Below are positions 19,172 through 26,721 of a stretch of DNA of 41,916 bases, in pieces. Origin of the DNA: Planctomycetaceae bacterium (GTDB lineage: Bacteria; Planctomycetota; Phycisphaerae; Phycisphaerales; SM1A02). Under the pieces are notes generated by a model. The model did no database searches, was not told the origin of the DNA, and saw only the letters and a program-made list of their open reading frames with translations. The stretch spans positions 1 to 41,916 of the forward strand of contig JAJTGK010000011.1 in the NCBI GenBank assembly GCA_021297815.1, written 5' to 3'. The position numbers and the translations under genes are program-made. Every line of letters starts with the position of its first letter. Positions within the stretch are counted from its first letter, which is position 1.

Positions 19172-20251
19172 TCAACCTTCCGCACCGAGGACATCGCGTC
19201 CCGTGATGCCGTCGGTCGTGAGCATGTGGAAGCTCGTGTCGACGAGGAAGTCGTACGACTGGTTGCCGTAGTAGCCGCCCGTTCCGAGCGGGCTGTTGCG
19301 CGACCAGAGCTTGCCGGCACGCTGCTCGGCCTGCTGCGCGCGCTGGCAACCGACGAGCTCGATGTGGCCGTCGAAGAACAGGCAGGCAGGGGCCGAGTTG
19401 TAGCCGTGGTTGAAGAACCACGGGGTGTTGCCACCCGAGAAGTTCGAGTTGATCGGCGAGTCGGGCGCATTCTGGAGCCAGTTGTGCTCGATCATGCGCG
19501 TCTTGAGCGCGGGGTACTTGCAGCGCGAGACCGGCGGGCTGCGGTAGCCGGCGGGCAGGCCCGTGGGAGCCGTGTAGCCCTGGCCGTTCAGCGTGGCGCC
19601 GTTGCGCTGGAAGACCTTCACGTCGTACATCGCCGCGGGCGACCACACATACGAGCTGTCCTCGTAGGTGCTGCCGTCGTAGGTGAACTCGGCCGCGCTC
19701 GTGAAGAACTTCGAGGCGTTCGAGTACGGAAGGACATCCTTCGGAGCGTAGAAGGTCGGATCGTAGAACTTGCCGCTGACATAGTCGTGGAACGACTTGA
19801 TGCCGGGCACGCGGAAGAAGCCGTAGCCCGAATCCGCGCCGCCGAGGCCGATCGGCAGGTGGACGACCCAGTTGCCGCAGTTGCCGGGGTAGCCGAACTG
19901 CGAGCACTTGCCGCCCGAACCGATGAAGTAGCCCCACATGGCGCCGTTGGTGTCCCAACCGAGCAGCATCTGCGGCGGGCAGGCGATCTGCGACAGGTAG
20001 GTGGCGCAGTTGCCGTTCACAAGACCAGCGTCGTCAGGCACGCCCGTCGGCTGACGGTCGTTCCAGTCGCCGGCGTAGGTCTCGTTGGCCGCGGCGAGGT
20101 TCTTGAGGTTTGCGACAGACTGGGAGATCAGGGCCTTGTCGCGACCCTTAGCCACTGCGGGAAGCAGCAGCGCGATGAGGAGGGCGATGATCGACACGAC
20201 GACGAGGAGCTCGACGATCGTGAAGCCGCCCTTGCGGTTCTGGCGAGTCAT
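19172..20251 (-). CDS. Pseudopilin-like secreted protein, paralog 3 of 3
   Basis: A 359-aa protein starting MTRQNRKGGFTIVELLVV. The track start at 20401 adds 50 residues before the prepilin leader, which would place the cleavage site implausibly deep. AAAGG lies about 15 nt before ATG 20251. It shares with paralog 2 the AKGRDKALISQSVANLKNLAAANETYAGDWN helix, CPPQMLLGWD, FTYDGSTYEDSSY and the ACLFFDGHIELVGCQRAQQAEQRAGKLW end. The region matching PDDAG lacks the first Cys of paralogs 1 and 2 (GVPDDAG instead of CPDDAG). One of only two ACGT tetranucleotides in the window lies in this gene. Its upstream region contains several strong hairpins. Confidence 0.9.
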   Translation of the reverse strand: MTRQNRKGGFTIVELLVVVSIIALLIALLLPAVAKGRDKALISQSVANLKNLAAANETYAGDWNDRQPTGVPDDAGLVNGNCATYLSQIACPPQMLLGWDTNGAMWGYFIGSGGKCSQFGYPGNCGNWVVHLPIGLGGADSGYGFFRVPGIKSFHDYVSGKFYDPTFYAPKDVLPYSNASKFFTSAAEFTYDGSTYEDSSYVWSPAAMYDVKVFQRNGATLNGQGYTAPTGLPAGYRSPPVSRCKYPALKTRMIEHNWLQNAPDSPINSNFSGGNTPWFFNHGYNSAPACLFFDGHIELVGCQRAQQAEQRAGKLWSRNSPLGTGGYYGNQSYDFLVDTSFHMLTTDGITGRDVLGAEG

Positions 20252-20619
20252 GATGGACTCGACCTTTCTGCGGGGAGACCCCGCCAGAGTGAGCGCCTCT
20301 CGACCGACATCGCTCCGTTCGATCCGGTGCACTTCGGATCTCGTGATGTCGGAACGCCCGAACTTCGGCAGGCCGAAGACATGCAACGGCGGGCCCGCCA
20401 TGGTGGACGCACGGCCGAGAGTGGCCGTGCGGTGCCGTCAGGGAAAAGGTACTCCGCTCGGGTGCGAAGTGCTGCAGCCAAAGGGGAATTTGCGGCATTT
20501 TGGCGACGCGGCGCGGCGTGCGCGCCACGCGCGCCGAGCGTGCCCGAGGCGGCGGTTATTCGGCCCTTCGCTCCGCCCGGCGGCACCCGCGACCGCTCGC
20601 ACGACGCCACAATGCGCCC
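20252..20619. other. Structured divergent intergenic region upstream of pseudopilin paralog 3
   Basis: This 368-bp stretch has no supported gene. It contains three perfect inverted repeats: CTTCGGC-AG-GCCGAAG (20363-20378), the 12-bp palindrome GGCGGGCCCGCC (20388-20399), and GCACGGCC-N6-GGCCGTGC (20409-20430). A less GC-rich patch lies near 20440-20507 (GGAATTTGCGGCATTTTGGCG). On the minus strand these hairpins would fall in a long leader of the pseudopilin gene if its promoter lies in the AT-richer patch. Confidence 0.6.
20608..20613 (+). promoter_or_regulatory. Putative leaderless -10 box CACAAT
   Basis: CACAAT is followed by GCGCCC and then ATG at 20620, a 6-nt gap. The first base deviates from TANNNT. 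Confidence 0.4.
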
Positions 20620-21594
20620 ATGCGCATCGCCAGCACTTGGTCGTTCGGACTGCGGGCCAACGAGGAGGCCTGGCCGCACCTCGTTTCCGAGGGCGCCCTT
20701 GCCGCCGTCGAGGCCGCGTGTGCCTTCGCCGATCGGGCTCCCGACATCGACAGCGTGGGGTACGGCGGGCTGCCCGACGCATCGGGGCGTGTCAGCCTCG
20801 ACGGCTGCGTGATGCTGTCGCCCGCCCGCTGCGGGTCGGTGGCGGGGTTGCGCTCGCACCTCCACCCCGTGTCGGTGGCGCGGCGGGTCATGGAGCGCAC
20901 CCCGCATGTCATGCTCGTCGGGCCCGACGCCGACGCGTTCGCCGATGCCCAGGACCTTGCGCGTGCGGAACTCCTCTCGCCCGAGGCGCGCGCGACCTAC
21001 GAGAAGTGGCTGCGGGAGGGCGGCACGGTCGACCAGAGCAAGGACAGCGGCCTCGGCTTCGAGCCGCTGCGGCCTGTCGACAGGCGCCACGGCGACGACG
21101 GCCGCCTGTTCGGCGGCTCCGACGGCGTGCCCGCCGACGAGGCGCGTTGGAAGCACCACGACACGATCGGCTGCCTGGCGATCGACGCGCGCGGCGTGCT
21201 TGCGGGTGGCTGCTCGACCAGTGGAACGCCCTTCAAGGTGCCTGGCCGCGTGGGCGACTCGCCCATCATCGGGCATGGCCTGTATGTCGACCCCGCGGCG
21301 GGAGCCGCGACGGCGACAGGGATGGGCGAACTCATCATGGGTGTCTGCGGCGCGTTTCTCGTGGTCGAGTCGATGCGCCGCGGGGCGAGCCCGCTCGACG
21401 CGGTGCGCGACGCGGTCGAGCGCATCGCGAAGACCTATCCGCTCGAGCCGCACCACCAGGCGGGCTTCATCGCGATGGGGCGCGATGGCCGCGTGGCCTC
21501 CGCGGCGTTGCGGCCTGGATACCGCACGGCGATCCGCGACGCCGAGGGCGCGCGGGCGGTCGAGCCGGATTTCGTCGCGATTCCCGAGGTGTGA
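20620..21594 (+). CDS. N4-(beta-N-acetylglucosaminyl)-L-asparaginase / isoaspartyl peptidase-like Ntn hydrolase
   Basis: A 324-aa enzyme of the glycosylasparaginase family, which cleaves itself before a Thr that becomes the N-terminal nucleophile. The cleavage site is in HHDTIGCLAID, predicted Thr182. The downstream GGCSTSGTPFKVPGRVGDSPIIGHGLYVD matches the substrate-binding segment of this family, followed by GAATATGMGE. The N-terminal part (SVGYGGLPDASGRVSLDGCVM) is also characteristic of the glycosylasparaginase branch. No signal peptide is visible, so it is predicted cytoplasmic. The start at 20620 gives the usual N-terminus (MRIASTWSFGL) and has a -10-like box 6 nt upstream. The track's 40-residue extension is Arg-rich and unlikely. 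Confidence 0.9.
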   Translation: MRIASTWSFGLRANEEAWPHLVSEGALAAVEAACAFADRAPDIDSVGYGGLPDASGRVSLDGCVMLSPARCGSVAGLRSHLHPVSVARRVMERTPHVMLVGPDADAFADAQDLARAELLSPEARATYEKWLREGGTVDQSKDSGLGFEPLRPVDRRHGDDGRLFGGSDGVPADEARWKHHDTIGCLAIDARGVLAGGCSTSGTPFKVPGRVGDSPIIGHGLYVDPAAGAATATGMGELIMGVCGAFLVVESMRRGASPLDAVRDAVERIAKTYPLEPHHQAGFIAMGRDGRVASAALRPGYRTAIRDAEGARAVEPDFVAIPEV

Positions 21595-21609
21595 GCGCGA
21601 CTTGGCGCG

Positions 21610-22080
21610 TCAGTCGGCCTGCGCCGTGGCGGGGGGCGCGCTGGCCGCCGCAGCCGCCGCGGTCGCGCGCGGCTCGGGCTCGGTGGCGTACGGGTTGAGC
21701 GGCGACGCGGTCACGGGCTCGCAGTGCTCGCCCCAGCAGCGCATGATCACGCCGTCCTTCGTCTCGAACCACCAGCAGGTGCGCTCGATGGTGTTCGAGC
21801 TCGAGGCGAACAGCATGAAGATGTACCAGCCCTCGGTGGTCCTGCGGTCGGAGTCGTAGCGCAGCAGCTCGACGCCGTCCGTGAGGGTCGTGCGCGTCTT
21901 CGGCTCGCCCGCGAAGGCGAAGAGCCACTCGGTGGTCGACTTCCCGGGTTCGACGGCGGCAAGGCTCTCCTTCGAGAGCTGCGGCCCGACATCGCGCACC
22001 GTGCGGCCTTCGGTGTACACGCATCCGCCGAGCAGGGTCGACAGGGCGCAGAGAAGGATGGTCGGGCGCGTCCGTGGCAA
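21610..22080 (-). CDS. Small lipoprotein, possibly BamE/SmpA-like domain
   Basis: A 156-aa predicted lipoprotein if it starts at TTG 22080: MPRTRPTILLCALSTLLGGC, with lipobox LGGC and Cys20. The mature part (SLAAVEPGKSTTEWLFAFAGEPKTRTTLTDGVELLRYDS) resembles the start of SmpA/OmlA/BamE domains, which have a GxT, G-x-P and L-x-Y pattern; the match is weak and inferred. The C-terminus is an Ala-rich tail. The TTG start is favoured because TATACT ends exactly 6 nt before it, giving a leaderless mRNA. The ATG at 22149 would overlap the divergent adenosyltransferase start and put 23 unrelated residues before the signal. Confidence 0.7.
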   Translation of the reverse strand: MPRTRPTILLCALSTLLGGCVYTEGRTVRDVGPQLSKESLAAVEPGKSTTEWLFAFAGEPKTRTTLTDGVELLRYDSDRRTTEGWYIFMLFASSSNTIERTCWWFETKDGVIMRCWGEHCEPVTASPLNPYATEPEPRATAAAAAASAPPATAQAD

Positions 22081-22086
22081 GGCCGA

Positions 22087-22092
22087 AGTATA
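22087..22092 (-). promoter_or_regulatory. Putative leaderless -10 box TATACT (lipoprotein gene)
   Basis: Minus-strand TATACT, then TCGGCC, then TTG at 22080. This is the best match to TATAAT among the leaderless-type boxes here, and it helps decide the start codon. Confidence 0.6.
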
Positions 22093-22147
22093 AAGCGCGT
22101 CGCCGCGGCGAATCCACGCCGCGGGGCGCCCCGAACGAGGCTTTTCC

Positions 22148-22717
22148 ATGAAGCTCTACACGCGCACTGGCGACGACGGCACGACGGGCCTTTTCTCGGG
22201 CACGCGTGTGTCGAAGGACCATCCGCGCATCGAGGCGTACGGCACGGTCGACGAGTTCAACGCGGTCGTGGGTCTCTGCATGAGCGCCTGCCGCCGCGAC
22301 GATGCGTTCGAGGCGCGGCTGCTCGAGATCTTCGCGCAGGTCCAGTCGCGGCTCTTCGACATCGGCGCCGACCTGGCGACGCCCGAGGGCGCGGCCAACA
22401 GCGCCAAGATCGTGCGCATCGACGAGAACCATGTGGCCGAGGTCGAGGGCTGGATCGACGAGGTCGACGGCGCGAACCCGCCGCTGCGCGCGTTCGTGAT
22501 GCCGTCGGGCTGCGAGCTGGCGGCGCGGCTGCACCTCGCGCGCACGGTGTGCAGGCGCGCGGAGCGGCTCATGGTGTCGCTCGGGCAGCTCGAGCCCGTG
22601 GGCGCGGGGCCGCTGCGCTACATGAACAGGCTCAGCGACCTGCTGTTCGCCATGGCCCGCCGCGCGAACCACAACGCGGGCGTGGGCGATGTGCCGTGGG
22701 TGCCCGCGCGGCGCTGA
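22148..22717 (+). CDS. Cob(I)yrinic acid a,c-diamide adenosyltransferase, PduO type
   Basis: A 189-aa enzyme transferring the 5'-deoxyadenosyl group from ATP to cob(I)alamin. The N-terminal YTRTGDDGTTGLFSGTRVSKDHPRIEAYGTVDEFNA is the ATP-binding signature of PduO-type enzymes. LHLARTVCRRAERLMV and YMNRLSDLLFAMARRAN are the conserved C-terminal helices with the Arg residues contacting ATP. Length fits the family. GAGG lies about 8 nt before the ATG. The gene is divergent from the lipoprotein gene and converges with upp across 7 bp. No cobalamin biosynthesis genes are adjacent and no cobalamin riboswitch is visible upstream. Confidence 0.95.
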   Translation: MKLYTRTGDDGTTGLFSGTRVSKDHPRIEAYGTVDEFNAVVGLCMSACRRDDAFEARLLEIFAQVQSRLFDIGADLATPEGAANSAKIVRIDENHVAEVEGWIDEVDGANPPLRAFVMPSGCELAARLHLARTVCRRAERLMVSLGQLEPVGAGPLRYMNRLSDLLFAMARRANHNAGVGDVPWVPARR

Positions 22718-22724
22718 GCGCGCG

Positions 22725-23372
22725 TCACGCCGTTCCGAAGATGCGGTCGCCCGCGTCGCCGAGGCCAGGCACGATGTAGAAGCGCTCGTTCAGGCGCTCG
22801 TCGATCGCCGCCGCGTGGATGCGCAGGTCGGGGTGCGCCTTGCGCAGCGCGTTGATGCCCTCGGGTGCCGCCACGAGCACGACCATCTGGATGTCGGTGC
22901 AGCCCGCGTTCTTCAGGAGGTCGACCGCATGCACCGCGCTGCCGCCCGTCGCGAGCATCGGGTCGACCACGATTGCAGGCCCGCGCGCGATGTCGGGCGG
23001 CATCTTCGCGTAGTAGGTCACGGGCTTCGCGGTCTTCTCGTCGCGGTAGATGCCGATGTGCGCGACATGCGCCTCGGGGAAGAGCGCGAGGAAGCCGTCC
23101 ATCATGGCGAGGCCCGCGCGCAGGATCGGCACGATCGTGGTCGGCGCCGCGAGCTGCGTGCCGCGCGCGATGGCGACGGGCGTCTCGACATCGACCGCGC
23201 GCACGGGCAGGTTGCGGCTCACCTCGTACGCCATCAGGCCCGCGATCTGGTTCAGGAGCTGCCTGAACTGCTCGTGCCGCGTGCGCTTGTCGCGCATGAT
23301 CGTGAGCTTGTGCTGGATCAGCGGGTGGTCGTAGACCTTGACATTCGCGAACGCGGGGTGCGATGAGGGCAT
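22725..23372 (-). CDS. upp: Uracil phosphoribosyltransferase
   Basis: A 215-aa pyrimidine-salvage enzyme making UMP from uracil and PRPP. The N-terminal part has HPLIQHKLTIMRDKRT and the FRQLLNQIAGLMAYE helix. VPILRAGLAMMDG follows, then the PRPP-binding loop AIVVDPMLATGGSA and the C-terminal FYIVPGLGDAGDRIFGT uracil-binding segment. All are typical of UPRTase. The start at ATG 23372 is chosen because homologous sequence begins there and TATGCT sits exactly 6 nt upstream; the track's 80-residue extension is shadow sequence. Confidence 0.96.
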   Translation of the reverse strand: MPSSHPAFANVKVYDHPLIQHKLTIMRDKRTRHEQFRQLLNQIAGLMAYEVSRNLPVRAVDVETPVAIARGTQLAAPTTIVPILRAGLAMMDGFLALFPEAHVAHIGIYRDEKTAKPVTYYAKMPPDIARGPAIVVDPMLATGGSAVHAVDLLKNAGCTDIQMVVLVAAPEGINALRKAHPDLRIHAAAIDERLNERFYIVPGLGDAGDRIFGTA

Positions 23373-23378
23373 GCGCGC

Positions 23379-23384
23379 AGCATA
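23379..23384 (-). promoter_or_regulatory. Putative leaderless -10 box TATGCT (upp)
   Basis: Minus-strand TATGCT, then GCGCGC, then ATG at 23372, a 6-nt gap with no Shine-Dalgarno sequence. Confidence 0.55.
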
Positions 23385-23403
23385 CTTGCGCGCGGAGCGG
23401 CGC

Positions 23404-25257
23404 TCACATGCGCTCGGGCGCGACGATGCCGTAGAGCGACAGGCCGTCGGCGAGCACCGTGCGCGAGATCGCGCAGAGGCGCAGGCGCGAGAGGCGCGTG
23501 GCGGCGTCGTCGGCCTTGAGCACGGGGCACGCCTGGTAGAACGCGTTGAAGAGCTCGGCGAGCGTGCGCAGGTAGAGGCCGACGCGGTTCGTCTCGAGCG
23601 AGCGGCCCACATCGAGCGTCATCTGCGCGTAGCGCAGGAGGTGGAGCGCAAGCGCCTTCTCGGCGGGTTCGGCGAGCGAGAGCGGCGCGGAAGAGATCGC
23701 ATCGGCGCCTTCGCCCGATTTCGCAAGGATCGACGCGATGCGCGCGTGCGCGTACTGCAGGTACGGGCCCGTGTCGCCCTCGAAGGCGACCATGCGGTCG
23801 AGGTCGAACACATAGTCCTTGGTCAGGTCGCCCGAGAGATCGGCGTACTTCACCGCGGCGATGCCGACGGCGGCGCCGATCGCGCGCAGCTCGGCCTCGG
23901 GCAGCCCGTGCGTGGGGCTCGTGGCGTCGGCGGCGCGGCGCATCACCTCGGCGGTGCCGCGCTCGCAGGCCTCGTCGAGCAGGTCCTTCAGCGTGAAGTT
24001 CTCGCCCGAGCGCGTCTTGAGCGGCTTCTTGTCGGCGCCGAGCACCGCGCCGAAACCGAGGTGGACGAGCGTCGACTCGGCGCCGTCCTTCGTCGTGTTC
24101 CAGCCGATCAGGCGCGCGGCGTCGAACACATCCTTGAAGTGGTCGCGCTGGCGCGCGTCGACGACATAGACGACGAGGCTGCCGTCGAGCTCGTAGGTGC
24201 GGAAGCGCACGGCGGCGAGGTCGGTGGTCGCGTACAGGAAGCCGCCGTCCGACTTCTGGATGAGAAGCGGCCGCTCGCGGTCGGCGAAGGGCACGACCAT
24301 CGCGCCCTTGTCGCTCTTCGCAAGGCCCGACTTCGCGAACGCCTCGACCACGCCCGCCAGGCGGTCGCGGTAGAAGCTCTCGCCGCGGTTGTTCTCGGGG
24401 CCGACCTTCACATTCAGGGTGCGCGCGGCCTCGTAGACCTGCTCCATCGTGACCTCGATGAGGCGCTCCCAGAGCCGCACGATCTCGGCGTCGCCCGACT
24501 GGAGCCGCACGAGCGTGCGCTTCGCGTGCTCCATGGCCGCACGCGCGGGCTCGTACTGCAGCTCGAGCTCGGCGATGCGGTGCGGACCGCAGCGGAACTC
24601 GTAGGCCGCGTCGAGGTCGGCGGTCGAGGTCTCCTTCTGCGCGCCGCGGTAGGCGGCGTTGAGGTCGTCGAGCGTGAGGCGCGCGAAGTCGGCCTTCTCG
24701 CGCACGAGCCGCGCGAGCGTCATCGCGATGGGAAGGCCCCAGTCGCCGAGGTGGTTCTCGCGCCAGACCTTGCGGCCGAGCCGCTCGAACACGCGCGCGA
24801 GCGAGTCGCCGATGATCGTCGCTCGCAGGTGGCCGACATGCATCTGCTTCGCGACATTCACGCCGCAGAGGTCGATGACGACCGCGTGCGGGTCGGCCGC
24901 GGGCGGGATGCCGAGCGTGGGCGAGACGGAGAGTTCTCCAAGCCGCGCCGCGACGAACGCGGGTTCGAGCGTGACATTGATGAAGCCGGGGCCCGCGACC
25001 TCGCACTTCGCGGCGATTCCCGCAAGGTCGGTCGCCTTCAGGATCTCGTCGGCGAGCGCGCGCGGGTTCGTGCCGCGCTCCTTCGCGAGGCTCATCGCGG
25101 CGTTCACCTGGTAGTCGCCGAACTTCGGATTGCCGCTCGCGCGCACCTGCGGGTCGGCCGCGCGGCCGCACACGGCCTCGATGGCGCGGTTGAAGCGCGC
25201 GTCGAGCACGGTCGCGGGGTCGCAGGCAGGGCGCTGGGCGTGGGTGGCGTCGGTCAT
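23404..25257 (-). CDS. argS: Arginyl-tRNA synthetase
   Basis: A 617-aa class I aminoacyl-tRNA synthetase. The N-terminal Add-1-like domain (about 1-125) contains GDYQVNAAMSLAKERGTNPRALA. The HIGH-type motif is HVGHLRAT in VNVAKQMHVGHLRATIIGDSLAR. DFKRADGGFLYATTDLAAVR-like residues form the Arg-site region, and the KMSK-equivalent loop is KPLKTRSGENFTLKDLL, as in ArgRS enzymes without canonical KMSK. The C-terminal DALR anticodon-binding domain ends YGIVAPERM. The start at ATG 25257 gives the expected N-terminus. The track ORF extends about 480 residues upstream through the divergent peptidase gene as a shadow. A minus-strand TACCAT about 44 nt upstream is a candidate -10 box. Confidence 0.97.
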   Translation of the reverse strand: MTDATHAQRPACDPATVLDARFNRAIEAVCGRAADPQVRASGNPKFGDYQVNAAMSLAKERGTNPRALADEILKATDLAGIAAKCEVAGPGFINVTLEPAFVAARLGELSVSPTLGIPPAADPHAVVIDLCGVNVAKQMHVGHLRATIIGDSLARVFERLGRKVWRENHLGDWGLPIAMTLARLVREKADFARLTLDDLNAAYRGAQKETSTADLDAAYEFRCGPHRIAELELQYEPARAAMEHAKRTLVRLQSGDAEIVRLWERLIEVTMEQVYEAARTLNVKVGPENNRGESFYRDRLAGVVEAFAKSGLAKSDKGAMVVPFADRERPLLIQKSDGGFLYATTDLAAVRFRTYELDGSLVVYVVDARQRDHFKDVFDAARLIGWNTTKDGAESTLVHLGFGAVLGADKKPLKTRSGENFTLKDLLDEACERGTAEVMRRAADATSPTHGLPEAELRAIGAAVGIAAVKYADLSGDLTKDYVFDLDRMVAFEGDTGPYLQYAHARIASILAKSGEGADAISSAPLSLAEPAEKALALHLLRYAQMTLDVGRSLETNRVGLYLRTLAELFNAFYQACPVLKADDAATRLSRLRLCAISRTVLADGLSLYGIVAPERM

Positions 25258-25303
25258 CGCAGGAACTTGGAAGGGAGCCTCGGAAGGTCGGCCGCGGAAG
25301 GGG

Positions 25304-25357
25304 GGCGATGGTATCGGAGCCTGCCCGCATCGTGCGTGCCCCGCGACTACCATCGCC
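25304..25357. promoter_or_regulatory. Inverted repeat in the divergent argS / peptidase promoter region
   Basis: GGCGATGGTA (25304-25313) and TACCATCGCC (25348-25357) form a perfect 10-bp inverted repeat with 34 bp between. Each arm contains TACCAT pointing outward: plus strand 25348-25353 toward the peptidase gene, minus strand 25308-25313 toward argS. The arms could be mirrored -10 boxes or a two-site operator. Confidence 0.5.
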
Positions 25358-25374
25358 GCCCCGAGGAGCACGAA

Positions 25375-26721
25375 ATGCCCGTCAAGAAGCGCGCCGTGAA
25401 GGCGAAAGAGGCCGCAACAAGCACCCGCAGGCCGCGGGCGAGGTCCGCGAAGGGCGCTGCGGCGCCCAAGGCCGTGCGGTCGAAGTCCGCGCGCGTGAAG
25501 GCTACGCGGGCGAAGGCCACTTCGGAGAAGCCGTCGCCGATGGCCGCGCGACGCGCGCACGAGGAGTTCCTGCTCGAGGTCACCTCGCTGCCGACCGCGG
25601 CGGGGCGCGAGGAACGCGTGATCGAGTTCATCGAGCGCTGGGTCGCCGCGCGCGCCGAGCGCTGCGTGCTCTCGCGCGACCGCTTCGGCAACCTCACCAT
25701 CGCGCAGCACGGGTTCCTTCAGGCGTGCGCGAAGGGCGCGCGGCCGCTCATGATCACGGCGCACCTCGACCACCCTGCGTTCGTGGTGACCGCGGTGCGC
25801 GCGCGCCGTACGACGGCGGAACTCGACCTCGAGTTCCGCGGCGGCGTGAACGACCCGTACTTCAAGGGCGCGGCGCTCGAGGTGTTCGACCGCGACACGA
25901 GCGCGTCGTTCGCCGCGCGCATCGTGAGCCTCGACGCCACGACCGACCCTGCGAAGAAGCCGTTCAAGACGGTGGTCGCGCGGCTCGCGAAGGCGAGGGA
26001 CGCGGGCGCGATCGCGCCAGGCTCGATCGCGCGCTGGAAGTTCCCGCGCGCCGAGGTGAAAGAGGGTCTCGCGCATACGCACGCGTGCGACGACCTGGCG
26101 GCGGTGGCCGCGGCGCTCGTCGCGTTCGATCGAATCTCGCGCGACGCGGCGCTCGCGCATGTGGCGCTGCTCTTCACGCGCAGCGAGGAGATCGGGTTCA
26201 TCGGCGCGATCGGCGCCGCGCGCGCGGGCACGGTGCCCGCGGGCGCGCGGCTCGTGTGCCTCGAGAATTCCCGCAGTTTCCCGCATGATTCGCCGATCGG
26301 CGCAGGACCGATCGTGCGCGTGGGCGACCGTCTCAGCGTGTTCACGCCCGAGCTCACGAACCGTGTCGGCGACCTCGCGGCCGCGCACGCGAAGGAGCAC
26401 GCGGGCTTCCGCTTCCAGCGCAAGCTGATGCCTGGCGGCGCATGCGAGGCGACGGCGTTCGCGAGCTTCGGCATCGCGTCGACCTGCGTGTGCCTGCCGC
26501 TCGGCAACTACCACAACATGCGCGACATCGACGGCGTCGCCGCGAAGCGCACGAAGGCGCGCGTCGGGCGCGAGTTCATCTCGACCGACGACTTCCACGG
26601 GCTCGTCGAGCTGCTCGAGGTCGTCGCGCGCAGGCTCGACGACCCTGCGGTCGCCGCGGGCCACCGCGCGCTCATGGACACGCTCTGGTCGCGCCACGCG
26701 CGGATCGTGGGTGGCGCATGA
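25375..26721 (+). CDS. M42-like zinc aminopeptidase with a basic N-terminal tail
   Basis: A 448-aa predicted metallopeptidase. Residues 2-56 are a low-complexity Lys/Arg/Ala/Ser tail. The catalytic part begins HEEFLLEVTSLPTAAGREERVIEFI. Metal-ligand positions typical of the M42/M28 clan are visible: ITAHLDHPAF (His, Asp), HACDDLAAVAA (bridging Asp), SEEIGFIGA (catalytic Glu and ligand Glu), CLENSR (Glu where Asp is common) and LGNYHNMRD (His). The natural substrate is unknown; M42 enzymes are usually aminopeptidases. GAGGAG precedes ATG 25375, and a TACCAT box ends 21 nt upstream. Its stop overlaps the ribBX start as ATGA. Only the 3' part of the 1127-aa track ORF is real. Confidence 0.85.
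   Translation: MPVKKRAVKAKEAATSTRRPRARSAKGAAAPKAVRSKSARVKATRAKATSEKPSPMAARRAHEEFLLEVTSLPTAAGREERVIEFIERWVAARAERCVLSRDRFGNLTIAQHGFLQACAKGARPLMITAHLDHPAFVVTAVRARRTTAELDLEFRGGVNDPYFKGAALEVFDRDTSASFAARIVSLDATTDPAKKPFKTVVARLAKARDAGAIAPGSIARWKFPRAEVKEGLAHTHACDDLAAVAAALVAFDRISRDAALAHVALLFTRSEEIGFIGAIGAARAGTVPAGARLVCLENSRSFPHDSPIGAGPIVRVGDRLSVFTPELTNRVGDLAAAHAKEHAGFRFQRKLMPGGACEATAFASFGIASTCVCLPLGNYHNMRDIDGVAAKRTKARVGREFISTDDFHGLVELLEVVARRLDDPAVAAGHRALMDTLWSRHARIVGGA

Noticed and set aside
26508-26717. FMN riboswitch upstream of ribBX
   Set aside because: The ribBX start overlaps the peptidase stop and the upstream DNA is coding. None of the FMN aptamer conserved blocks were seen.
23338-26721. 1127-aa plus-strand ORF and 1097-aa minus-strand ORF across argS and the peptidase
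   Set aside because: Only the 3' part of the plus ORF (peptidase) and the left part of the minus ORF (argS) match protein families. The rest is Arg/Ala/Val-rich shadow sequence opposite real genes, a high-GC effect.
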